Origin: Lachnospiraceae bacterium
GTDB taxonomy: Bacteria; Bacillota; Clostridia; Lachnospirales; Lachnospiraceae
Length of the DNA: 64,000 nt
Direction of reading: 5' to 3'
NCBI GenBank assembly: GCA_025758065.1
Contig: CP107199.1
Span: 2,639,501-2,703,500 of the forward strand
Numbering within the stretch: the first letter of the stretch is position 1; each line of letters opens with the position of its first letter. The notes below the pieces were generated by a model. The model searched no databases, had not been told where the DNA came from, and saw only the letters and a list, made by a program, of their open reading frames with translations. This document shows, one piece after another, positions 25,006 to 32,783 of the stretch. The position numbers and the translations under genes were made by a program.

Positions 25006-25689
25006 ATGGCAGATAAAGTACTGATCGTTGATGATGATATTTCCATTTGTAAATTACTGGAAAAAGTGATGCATAGCAATGAACTTGATACAGAAACAGC
25101 AGGAAGTGGAAGAGATGCCTTGGAACTGCTGAAGCACCACACATATGATGTGATCCTTATGGATATTATGTTAGGGGATATGGAAGGTTTTGATGTGATC
25201 AAGGAGCTTCGTGCAAACGGGATTCAGACTCCGGTGATGATCGTCAGCGGACGAAATGAAGATTATGACTCTTTGTACGGGCTTTCTATTGGTGCAGATG
25301 ACTATATTACCAAGCCATTCAGACCTTTAGTGCTGGGAGCAAAGGTAAAAGCACTGATCCGTCGCACCAAAAATATGGGAAATCACTCAGATATTATCCA
25401 GTGCGGGCCGTTCAGTTACGAAAGTTCTACTATGCGTTTCTATAAAGATGGGGAAGAGCTGATCTTATCCTCAAAAGAAAGTGCCCTGCTTTTACTTTTT
25501 ATTAAGCATCCGGGCCAGGTATATACAAAAGATATGATCTATGAACAGGTGTGGGGAACTACAGTAGCCATTGATGATAATGCCATCATGGTATATATCA
25601 ACCGCTTACGCAGTAAGATTGAAAAAGACAGACAGAAGCCGGAGCATATTATTACGGTGCGAGGCATGGGATATCGTTTTCTTCCATAA
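25006..25689 (+). CDS. OmpR-family response regulator
   Basis: A 227-residue regulator. Residues 1-120 are a receiver with DDD near residues 9-11, phospho-acceptor Asp53 (ILMDIML), switch Ser (MIVSGR) and Lys in YITKPF. Residues 130-227 form the winged helix (SSKESALLLLFIKHPGQV, VYINRLRSKIEK, VRGMGYRF). The start at 25006 matches the family's normal N-terminus; the extension to 24958 lies too close to the promoter. It is the likely partner of the divergent kinase and the likely ligand of the CTTAA dyads in front of citD and the citrate transporter. Confidence 0.9.
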   Translation: MADKVLIVDDDISICKLLEKVMHSNELDTETAGSGRDALELLKHHTYDVILMDIMLGDMEGFDVIKELRANGIQTPVMIVSGRNEDYDSLYGLSIGADDYITKPFRPLVLGAKVKALIRRTKNMGNHSDIIQCGPFSYESSTMRFYKDGEELILSSKESALLLLFIKHPGQVYTKDMIYEQVWGTTVAIDDNAIMVYINRLRSKIEKDRQKPEHIITVRGMGYRFLP

Positions 25690-25715
25690 AAACATATAAA
25701 GACTGAGTGATAATG

Positions 25716-25744
25716 AGGACTGTCAGGGCAGGCAGTCCTTTTAT
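25716..25744 (+). terminator. Terminator of the response regulator gene
   Basis: AGGACTG (25716-25722) pairs with CAGTCCT (25733-25739), followed by TTTTAT. Confidence 0.75.
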
Positions 25745-25765
25745 AGTATATGAATGTACAAAGAT

Positions 25766-25829
25766 TAATACAAACCTTAAAAAATATTAAGATAAATCCC
25801 TTATATCTGTAAGGTTACCTTTGTATACT
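25766..25829 (+). promoter_or_regulatory. Citrate transporter promoter with CTTAA-N6-TTAAG dyad
   Basis: The dyad is at 25776-25791, followed after nine bases by a weak -35 TTATAT (25801-25806), a 17-base spacer and -10 TATACT (25824-25829). The geometry is identical to the citD promoter. The poor -35 boxes in both suggest dependence on an activator bound to the dyad. Confidence 0.66.
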
Positions 25830-25901
25830 CGTTCCAGATAGCAAAGTAAGGTACTTAAAAAAGTACATACAATGCACAATAAGAAAAAGGAGAGAAAGAG
25901 T

Positions 25902-27266
25902 ATGTCAGAGGTTGTAGTAGGTCTTCTTGGTTTTGCCTGCATCGTTGCCATTGTTGTAACACTTTTTAAGAGCAAAACCCTTCCCAGCATCGCATTTATC
26001 ATTTTCCCGATGATTCTGGGAGTCATTCTTGTATTCGGCGGTTATTATTCATGGGAAAACATTGGTAAGCTGATCAAGAGCGGTTTTTCCAGCACAGGTC
26101 CAACAGCGGCATTGTTCGTATTCAGCGTTCTATATTTCGGTATCATGACCGATGCAGGAATGTTTGATGTAATCATTGGAAAGTTAATGCTGTTAGTAAA
26201 GGATAATGTCATCGGCGTTTGTGTCATGACCTGTATCATTGCCCTGATCGGACATCTGGACGGCGGCGGTGCTTCCACTTTCTGTATCGTAGTTCCGGCA
26301 ATGCTTCCGGTTTACAAGAAAATGCATATGCGTCCAACAACATTGCTTCGTATTTCCGTTATTGCCATGGGCGTTTTAAACCTGATGCCATGGGCTGGCC
26401 CTACTATGAGAGCGGCAACTGTTCTTGGTATTGAGGCAGGTTCTTTATGGCAGACCATTCTGCCGATCCAGGCATGTGGTATTGTCCTGGCATTAGCAGC
26501 AGCAGTATTAAATGGTATTATTGAGCAGAAGAGAGGCGCTGGCTTAAACGGTAAACTGGCACAGGAAGCTACTCATCTGAACAGTGTAGTAGAGGCAGCA
26601 GCTGAAGCAGAGTCTGCAAACAATGATCTGGCCCGTCCAAAGCTGTTTGTGTTTAATATCATTTTAACAATCGCAGTTATCGCACTGTTGATCAAGGATA
26701 TCTTCCCAAGCTATGTTCCTTTCATGATCGGTGTTGCCATCGCTATCCTGGTAAACTATCCAGGCGCAAAGATGCAGAAGAAGATCATCAATCTTCATTC
26801 AGGTCCGGCTTTGATGATGTGTTCTACATTAATGGGCGCAGCAGTATTAATGGGTATCCTTGTTAAGGATATTGAAGGTGTAAATAGTGTTATCACCTGT
26901 ATGTCAAACCTGATCAGCAGCATCTTGCCAACTGCACTTGGACAGCATCTGCCATTAGTAATTGGTATCTTAAGTGTACCGTTAGCACTGGCATTCGATA
27001 CAGACAGCTACTTCTATGGAATGCTTCCTGTTATGATCGGAATCGGCGAAGGATTCGGTGTTGGAGCAATGCCAATCGCAGTTGCCATGGTTGTATGCCG
27101 TAACTGTGCAACATTCATCAGCCCAATGGTACCTGCAACTCTGTTAGGTGTAGGTCTTGCTGATGTAGATATTAAAGACCATATTAAAAACAGTTTCCTG
27201 TGGGTATGGGCTTTCAGTATCATCTGTATGTTTATTGGTGTAATTGTAGGAATTATTCCATTATAA
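25902..27266 (+). CDS. Citrate transporter, CitMHS-type
   Basis: A 454-residue membrane protein with about 11-12 helices. Characteristic parts are IALIGHLDGGGASTFCIVVPAMLPVY in the first half, MPWAGPTMRAATVL, and a second-half mirror LALAFDTDSYFYGMLPV, the inverted-repeat plan of the CitMHS/ion transporter superfamily, which import metal-citrate or citrate with cations. The start at 25902 has AAAGGAGAG; the frame to 25872 adds a charged extension without a site. Co-regulation with citD supports citrate as substrate. Confidence 0.85.
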   Translation: MSEVVVGLLGFACIVAIVVTLFKSKTLPSIAFIIFPMILGVILVFGGYYSWENIGKLIKSGFSSTGPTAALFVFSVLYFGIMTDAGMFDVIIGKLMLLVKDNVIGVCVMTCIIALIGHLDGGGASTFCIVVPAMLPVYKKMHMRPTTLLRISVIAMGVLNLMPWAGPTMRAATVLGIEAGSLWQTILPIQACGIVLALAAAVLNGIIEQKRGAGLNGKLAQEATHLNSVVEAAAEAESANNDLARPKLFVFNIILTIAVIALLIKDIFPSYVPFMIGVAIAILVNYPGAKMQKKIINLHSGPALMMCSTLMGAAVLMGILVKDIEGVNSVITCMSNLISSILPTALGQHLPLVIGILSVPLALAFDTDSYFYGMLPVMIGIGEGFGVGAMPIAVAMVVCRNCATFISPMVPATLLGVGLADVDIKDHIKNSFLWVWAFSIICMFIGVIVGIIPL

Positions 27267-27298
27267 TCAACAGTCCGGTATCAATAGAAATAATTTAT

Positions 27299-27460
27299 GA
27301 TACCAGGGTCAAAAGGTCATAAATCCGATGCAAGCTTGCTTGCAGGAGGATTTTTGAACTTGGGACCCGCCAAAAATATGAGTAAGGAGCCATTTTTTGA
27401 AGAAAAATGAGCGGATTACGAATGTTTTTAGAATTGCGGGAGTGCAAAGCACGTAGCAAT
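27299..27460 (+). repeat. Intergenic repeat family A, full copy 1
   Basis: A 162-base block that recurs almost identically, inverted, at 39140-39300. It starts GATACCAGGGTCAAAAGG and ends GCACGTAGCAAT. Shorter, diverged copies are at 36660-36717 (+) and 38390-38470 (minus). It has no coding potential and lies in the transporter-MATE gap. Confidence 0.8.
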
Positions 27461-27561
27461 TCGGTATCAGAGGGGTCAAAATACCTTTTGACCCCAACAT
27501 CAATTTATTAAGTCACATAGAAAATCATATAAATAGATTTAAGATTCAAACCCTCCCCCAT

Positions 27562-27603
27562 AAAGGAGCTGCTGCAGGCTGATGGTTGCAGCAGCTCCTT
27601 TAA
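27562..27603 (+). terminator. Perfect 15-bp hairpin, terminator-like
   Basis: AAAGGAGCTGCTGCA (27562-27576) and TGCAGCAGCTCCTTT (27587-27601) with a 10-base loop. The T tail is short (TTTAAT). It may end the transporter transcript or act on the minus strand, where ATGGGGG follows. Confidence 0.6.
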
Positions 27604-27609
27604 TCATAA

Positions 27610-27641
27610 CCAGTACATCGTTTCGTAAATAACGGTACTAA
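27610..27641 (+). repeat. Repeat family C, terminal fragment
   Basis: CAGTACATCGTTTCGTAAAT followed by AACGGTACTAA is nearly identical to the terminus of the palindromic element at 27685-27849. Confidence 0.6.
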
Positions 27642-27684
27642 ACCTTAGTGTTGACTTTCCACTCAAATCCGCCTAATATTAAAA

Positions 27685-27849
27685 CTAGTACATCGTTTTC
27701 GAAATAACTATACCACTCACTTGTCTGCGAATCTGATTGCACAGGCCTAAAAGCCTCAGCGTAGCCCGCTACGCCTGCGTTTTTAGGCCTGCACACTCAA
27801 ATTCGCATCCTACGTGATTAGTACAGTTATTTACGAAACGATGTACTAG
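27685..27849. repeat. Repeat family C: 165-bp imperfect palindrome (MITE-like)
   Basis: The element begins CTAGTACATCG and ends CGATGTACTAG, with arms of about 80 bases that pair over most of their length around a GTAGCCCGCTAC centre. A one-arm copy is at 54449-54493 and a terminal fragment at 27610-27641. It has no gene. It lies immediately upstream of the MATE gene. Confidence 0.75.
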
Positions 27850-27893
27850 GTCATTTTTCAAAGAGACCATGAGATACAAGGAGATAAAGGATT

Positions 27894-29234
27894 ATGACAA
27901 AAGATCTGACAACTGGGAAGATCATGCCTATTCTGGTGAAGTTTACAATTCCGCTGGTTTTGGGAAATCTGTTCCAGCTTACTTACAATGCAGTAGACAG
28001 CATCATCGTAGGTCATTTTGTGGGAAAAGAGGCACTGGCAGCTGTAGGTATCTGCAATCCTATCACAACACTGATGATTTTATTTTTAAATGGTCTGTGC
28101 ATGGGTGCCAGTATTTTAATGGGAATGCAGTATGGGGCAAAAGACTATGATACTCTCCATCGCCAGATCAGTACCACTATGATTTCGGGTGTGGTCTTTT
28201 CCGTTACATTAACGGTACTCTGCGTTATATTTGCAGTGCCCATACTGCAGCTGATCCAGGTAGACCCGTCGATTTTGGACCTGACAGCAGAATATCTGCG
28301 GATCATATTCTGGGGACTGATGTTTACATTTTTATATAACTTCTTTTCCAGTACGTTAAGGGCACTGGGAGACAGTAATTCCCCTTTATATTTTCTGATC
28401 ATCAGTGCTGTGTTAAATGTATTTGGGGATCTGTTTTTTGTAGTTGTATTAAAGGATGGAAGCAGAGGCTGCGCTATTTCTACAGTTCTCAGTGAGGCAC
28501 TGTGCAGTCTGTTCTGTTTGATCTATATCCAGAAAAAAGTACCCCTACTGCGCCTTGGAAAGAAGTGGCTTGTTTTTGACAAGAGCCTTTTAAAGAAAAC
28601 CATTGCTTTTGGCTGGGCCTCTGCCATGCAGCAGGCTACTGTACAGCTTGGAAAGATCGGTATACAGGCCATTGTAAATACCATGGGGGTATCAGTTTCA
28701 GCCGCATTTGCAGTAGTCAACCGCATTGACGATTTTGCTTATACCCCAGAGCAGAACATTGCCCATGCAATGACTGCCCTTATGGCCCAGAATAAGGGAG
28801 CCGGAAAGATCGACCGCATGAAAGAAGGATTTAGGTCAGGTATTATTCTGGAGATTATTTACGGTATACTGATCTTTATCATTTGTTTTGTGTTTGCAAG
28901 ACCATTAATGCTTATGTTTGTAAAAGATGAAGAGGTTATTGGACATGGTGTTACGTATCTGCATCTGATCTCTGTGATGTATCTGCTTCCGGCGCTTACT
29001 AATGGCATTCAGGGATTTTTCAGAGGGATCGGTGACCTGAAGATCACATTAATAAGCAGTTTTATTAATATGGCGCTGCGTGTTCTGGCAGCTGCGCCAT
29101 TAGTACTTATATGGAAAATGGGAATCGAAGCACTGCCATATTCCTATCTGGCTGGCTGGATCGGAATGCTGGTTGCAGAAACACCATTACTTTTAAAGAC
29201 TTATAAGACCTGGGGAAAGAAAGCTGGGCAGTAG
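27894..29234 (+). CDS. MATE family multidrug/metabolite exporter
   Basis: A 446-residue protein with 12 predicted helices in two similar halves. The start MTKDLTTGKIMPILVKFTIPL and LFQLTYNAVDSIIVGHFVG are typical of the DinF/NorM-like MATE branch, which exports cationic compounds using a Na+ or H+ gradient. The ribosome site is AAGGAGATAAAGG. It sits between two citrate genes, but a link to citrate is not evident. Confidence 0.9.
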   Translation: MTKDLTTGKIMPILVKFTIPLVLGNLFQLTYNAVDSIIVGHFVGKEALAAVGICNPITTLMILFLNGLCMGASILMGMQYGAKDYDTLHRQISTTMISGVVFSVTLTVLCVIFAVPILQLIQVDPSILDLTAEYLRIIFWGLMFTFLYNFFSSTLRALGDSNSPLYFLIISAVLNVFGDLFFVVVLKDGSRGCAISTVLSEALCSLFCLIYIQKKVPLLRLGKKWLVFDKSLLKKTIAFGWASAMQQATVQLGKIGIQAIVNTMGVSVSAAFAVVNRIDDFAYTPEQNIAHAMTALMAQNKGAGKIDRMKEGFRSGIILEIIYGILIFIICFVFARPLMLMFVKDEEVIGHGVTYLHLISVMYLLPALTNGIQGFFRGIGDLKITLISSFINMALRVLAAAPLVLIWKMGIEALPYSYLAGWIGMLVAETPLLLKTYKTWGKKAGQ

Positions 29235-29284
29235 AGCTGGGCAGTCCTGCAGGAATGCAGATTATATGAAGGGAGAGAAAATTC

Positions 29285-30280
29285 GTGTTAGAAGGAAGAC
29301 CATTAAAGGGATATGACCTGGAGCGTTTGAAAGAATTCTTAAAGTCCATGGACTTGGATTATGATACAGGAATTGAATACAGCATCTGCCTGGAAGATGA
29401 GGATTACCGCATTATTGCAGCAGGTTCTGTAGAGGAAAATGTATTAAAATGCATTGCCATTTCTCCGGATCATCAGGGAGAAGGGCTGTCCGGCACTATT
29501 ATTTCCCATCTGACCCAGTATGAGTTTGAAAAGGGCAGAAGTCATTTATTAATGTATACAAAACCGAAAAACCAGGCTATGTTTGAGGACCTGGGTTTTT
29601 ATACCATTTTAAAGACAGACCGGGTTTTGTTTATGGAAAATAAAAAGACCGGTTTTACAGATTTTATAGAAAAAGTAAAGGCAGAAAGTCCGGAGGATGC
29701 CTTAAAAGAAGGAAAAGTCATTGGTGCGATCGTAGCAAATTGCAATCCATTTACACTGGGACACCGCTATCTTATAGAAACTGCTTTAAAACAGTGTGAT
29801 TATCTTCATCTGTTCGTGCTTTCTGATAAGCGTACCTTTTACAGTGCCTCTGAGCGTTATGAAATGGTGAAAGAAGGTGTAAAGGATCTGGACCGGGTGA
29901 TCTTACATCAGACTTCTGATTATATTATTTCTGCAGCTACCTTTCCAACCTACTTTATGAAGGAAAAAACAGAGGCAGGAAAAGCAAACTGCCGCCTTGA
30001 TCTGGAATTATTTGGGAAAAGGATCGCGCCGGAATTACACATTACAAAGCGCTTTGTGGGAACAGAGCCAAACTGTGCTGTTACGGACTGTTATAATGTG
30101 ACTATGAAAGAGGTCCTTTCGGGATTGGGAATTGAAGTAACAGAGATCCAAAGAAAAGAACAGGAAGGAACCGCCATCAGCGCTTCCCGGGTGCGTCAGG
30201 CAGTAAAGGAAGGCAAAATAGAAGAGATACGGGGCCTGGTACCGGAAAGTACCTGGGAGCATATTTCTAAGAAGGCATGA
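29285..30280 (+). CDS. citC: [Citrate (pro-3S)-lyase] ligase
   Basis: A 331-residue CitC that acetylates the prosthetic group of CitD with ATP and acetate, activating citrate lyase. Residues 1-115 form a GNAT-like domain (ISPDHQGEGLSGTIISHL); from about residue 140 a nucleotidyltransferase domain carries ANCNPFTLGHRYLI with the TxGH motif and ISASRVR near the end. The start is GTG with GGGAGAG upstream. It lies 6.8 kb from citF, separated by the two-component system, transporter and MATE gene; it usually lies next to citD. Confidence 0.93.
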   Translation: MLEGRPLKGYDLERLKEFLKSMDLDYDTGIEYSICLEDEDYRIIAAGSVEENVLKCIAISPDHQGEGLSGTIISHLTQYEFEKGRSHLLMYTKPKNQAMFEDLGFYTILKTDRVLFMENKKTGFTDFIEKVKAESPEDALKEGKVIGAIVANCNPFTLGHRYLIETALKQCDYLHLFVLSDKRTFYSASERYEMVKEGVKDLDRVILHQTSDYIISAATFPTYFMKEKTEAGKANCRLDLELFGKRIAPELHITKRFVGTEPNCAVTDCYNVTMKEVLSGLGIEVTEIQRKEQEGTAISASRVRQAVKEGKIEEIRGLVPESTWEHISKKA

Positions 30281-30368
30281 CTTAAAAAACAGGAAAGAAC
30301 CGGAAAAGACAGAAAATATATAAAGCAAATATAAAAAACAATGTCATAAAAATGACAGGAGAATGATT

Positions 30369-31010
30369 ATGACAAAAGAAGAACTTGCCCTTGTTATCAT
30401 AGAACGTCTGAAAAAAGAATATCCTGATGCAGGCTGTACCTTAGACTACAACCAGGCATGGAAGCTGTTAGTCAGCGTCCGCCTGGCGGCCCAGTGTACA
30501 GACGCCAGAGTGAATGTGGTAGTGGAAGATCTGTATAAAAAGTTTCCAGATGTAAATTCACTGGCAGAGGCTCCGGTGGAAGAGATAGAGGCCATTGTAA
30601 AGCCCTGTGGTCTGGGACACAGCAAGGCAAGAGACATCAAAGCCTGCATGACCTGTCTGAAAGAAGAGTATAACGGAAATGTGCCCGATGATTTTAATGC
30701 TCTTTTAAAGCTGCCGGGTGTAGGGAGAAAAAGTGCCAACCTGATCATGGGAGATGTATTTGGAAAGCCTGCTATTGTAACAGATACCCATTGTATCCGT
30801 CTGGTAAACCGCATGGGACTGGTAGAAGGCATAAAAGAGCCGAAAAAGGTGGAAATGGCTCTTTGGAAGCTGATCCCGCCTGAAGAAGGCAGTGACTTCT
30901 GCCATCGCCTGGTGTACCATGGAAGAGCAGTGTGCAGCGCAAGGACAAAGCCGGACTGTGACCACTGCTGTGTGAACGATGTCTGTAAAAAAGCGGGCGT
31001 GGAAGGCTGA
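30369..31010 (+). CDS. nth: Endonuclease III (DNA glycosylase/AP lyase)
   Basis: A 213-residue enzyme that excises oxidised pyrimidines. The helix-hairpin-helix LPGVGRKSANLI with catalytic Lys (about 120) and the catalytic Asp in VTDTHCIRL (about 138) are present, as is the C-x6-C-x2-C-x5-C iron-sulfur loop (CSARTKPDCDHCCVNDVC). ATG 30369 is chosen over 30363 because ACAGGAG lies eight bases upstream of it. Confidence 0.95.
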   Translation: MTKEELALVIIERLKKEYPDAGCTLDYNQAWKLLVSVRLAAQCTDARVNVVVEDLYKKFPDVNSLAEAPVEEIEAIVKPCGLGHSKARDIKACMTCLKEEYNGNVPDDFNALLKLPGVGRKSANLIMGDVFGKPAIVTDTHCIRLVNRMGLVEGIKEPKKVEMALWKLIPPEEGSDFCHRLVYHGRAVCSARTKPDCDHCCVNDVCKKAGVEG

Positions 31011-31094
31011 AAACACCTTGTTAAGAAGCAATAAAAATTACGCTAAAAAAGTGTTAATACAATTTAATAAAAAGACAAAATAGTCTTGTAAAAG

Positions 31095-31232
31095 ATGAAA
31101 ATTGTCCAGAGAAATCCCTCTCTTTTTTTACTATACTTAGTGCATAAGTTCCAGGCAGATCAATGGCTGGGAAACCAGCTGGTGACAGGTCCTGAAAGTG
31201 CAGCGATCTATGCCGGGAACAAGATCAAGTAA
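31095..31232 (+). pseudogene. Short coding-like ORF before the TRAP operon (remnant or leader peptide)
   Basis: A 45-codon frame from an ATG at 31095. Its second half (FQADQWLGNQLVTGPESAA) uses codons and composition like a real protein, whereas the start has only AAAAG as a possible ribosome site. A weak hairpin with T7 (AGAGA-N6-TCTCT, 31109-31128) lies inside it and may be the nth terminator. It could be the tail of a lost gene. Low confidence. Confidence 0.3.
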
Positions 31233-31251
31233 AGAAGAGAGGGATATTTTT

Positions 31252-32280
31252 ATGAAAGGGATCATGAAAAAAGCGGTTTTCCTTGCAGCTGCCGGTATGA
31301 CAGCGCTGGCACTTTCAGGATGTTCAGCAGGCAGCAGTGGAAAGCGGATCGTACGTATTTCCCATGCACAGTCTGAAACACATCCGGAGCATCTGGGGCT
31401 TCTGGCGTTTAAGGAATATGTGGAGGAACGTCTGGGCGATAAATATGAAGTACAGATCTTTCCTAATGAATTGTTAGGATCAGCCCAGAAAGCCATTGAG
31501 CTGACACAGACAGGTGCCATTGATTTCGTTGTGGCAGGTACAGCCAACCTGGAGACTTTTGCAGGTGTGTATGAGATCTTCAGTATGCCATATCTTTTTG
31601 ATTCCGAAGAGGTCTATAAGTCAGTTATGGAAGATTCTGAGTATATGGAAAATGTATACGAGTCTACAGATGAAGCAGGTTTCCGTGTAGTTACCTGGTA
31701 TAATGCAGGAACCAGAAATTTCTATGCAAAGACGCCGATCTATACACCGGAAGATCTGGCAGGTAAAAAAATCCGTGTGCAGCAGAGTCCGGCCAGTGTT
31801 GCAATGGCAAATGCCTTTGGCGCGGCAGCAGCCCCCATGGGCTTTGGTGAGGTATATACAGCCATCCAGCAGGGCGTGATCGATGGGGCAGAGAACAATG
31901 AGCTGGCACTGACTAATAACAAGCATGGTGAAGTTGCAAAATATTATACATACAACAAACACCAGATGGTGCCGGATATGCTGGTTGCCAACCTGAAATT
32001 CTTAAACAGCTTAAGCCCGGAAGAATATCAGGTATTTAAAGAGGCAGCCAGTAAATCAACAGAAGTAGAACTGGAAGAGTGGGATAAAAGTATTGAAGAG
32101 GCGAAAAAGATCGCAACAGATGATATGGGGGTAGAATTTATCGATGTGGATATCAATGCATTTAAACAGAAGGTACTTCCCCTTCATGAAAAGATGTTAA
32201 ATGAAAATCCCAAGATCTGTGATCTTTATGAGCATATTAAAGAGGCAAATGAGGCAGCGGCCGGAAAGGAAGGCAAGTAA
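31252..32280 (+). CDS. dctP: TRAP transporter solute-binding lipoprotein
   Basis: A 342-residue binding protein of a tripartite ATP-independent transporter for an organic acid. It starts with a lipoprotein signal (KKAVFLAAAGMTALALSGC; lipobox LSGC). DctP-family features include ELLGSAQKAIELTQTGAIDF, the Arg-containing KIRVQQSPASVAMANAFGAA and GVIDGAENN. ATG 31252 has AGAGAGGG upstream; the longer frame from 31198 would precede the signal peptide. Its stop overlaps dctQ. The ligand cannot be named. Confidence 0.92.
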   Translation: MKGIMKKAVFLAAAGMTALALSGCSAGSSGKRIVRISHAQSETHPEHLGLLAFKEYVEERLGDKYEVQIFPNELLGSAQKAIELTQTGAIDFVVAGTANLETFAGVYEIFSMPYLFDSEEVYKSVMEDSEYMENVYESTDEAGFRVVTWYNAGTRNFYAKTPIYTPEDLAGKKIRVQQSPASVAMANAFGAAAAPMGFGEVYTAIQQGVIDGAENNELALTNNKHGEVAKYYTYNKHQMVPDMLVANLKFLNSLSPEEYQVFKEAASKSTEVELEEWDKSIEEAKKIATDDMGVEFIDVDINAFKQKVLPLHEKMLNENPKICDLYEHIKEANEAAAGKEGK

Positions 32281-32783
32281 TGGAAAGTATGCGAAAAGTA
32301 AGAAAAACCATGATGAAAGTGCTGGGTTATCTGATCATTTTCCTGTTCATGATGATGACAGCAGTGGGAAGCTACCAGATCATCACAAGATATTTCTTTA
32401 ACAGGCCAAGCACAGTATCAGAAGAATTGCTGACCTATTCCTTTACCTGGATGTCCCTTCTTGCATCTGCATATGTCTTTGGTAAAAGAGACCATATGAG
32501 AATGGGATTTATGGCAGATAAGCTGACTGGAAATTGCAGAAAATATCTGGAGATCATAATTGATCTGCTGTCCTTTAGCTTTGCGGCAGTTGTCATGGTT
32601 TACGGCGGCTGCTCTATTACAAAACTGACTATGATCCAGACCACTGCATCTTTGCGTGTGCCAATGGGTTATATTTACGTGATCGTACCTGTAAGCGGTA
32701 TCCTTATTATGATTTTTGCGGCTATGAATGCAGTGGAAATGTTCCATCATGAGTTTAAAGAAGCCGGGGAGGTGAGAGTATGA
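32280..32783 (+). CDS. dctQ: TRAP transporter small permease
   Basis: A 167-residue protein with four predicted helices (about 13-33, 47-67, 88-108, 130-150), the standard plan of the DctQ subunit. The segment ITRYFFNRPSTVSEELLTY is typical. It joins the binding protein and the large permease; all three genes overlap (TAATG and ATGA), so they form one operon. Confidence 0.9.
   Translation: MESMRKVRKTMMKVLGYLIIFLFMMMTAVGSYQIITRYFFNRPSTVSEELLTYSFTWMSLLASAYVFGKRDHMRMGFMADKLTGNCRKYLEIIIDLLSFSFAAVVMVYGGCSITKLTMIQTTASLRVPMGYIYVIVPVSGILIMIFAAMNAVEMFHHEFKEAGEVRV

Noticed and set aside
31109..31128. Weak hairpin with T7 as a strong terminator of nth
   Set aside because: The stem is only 5 bp and lies 100 bases downstream, so it was mentioned but not listed as a terminator.
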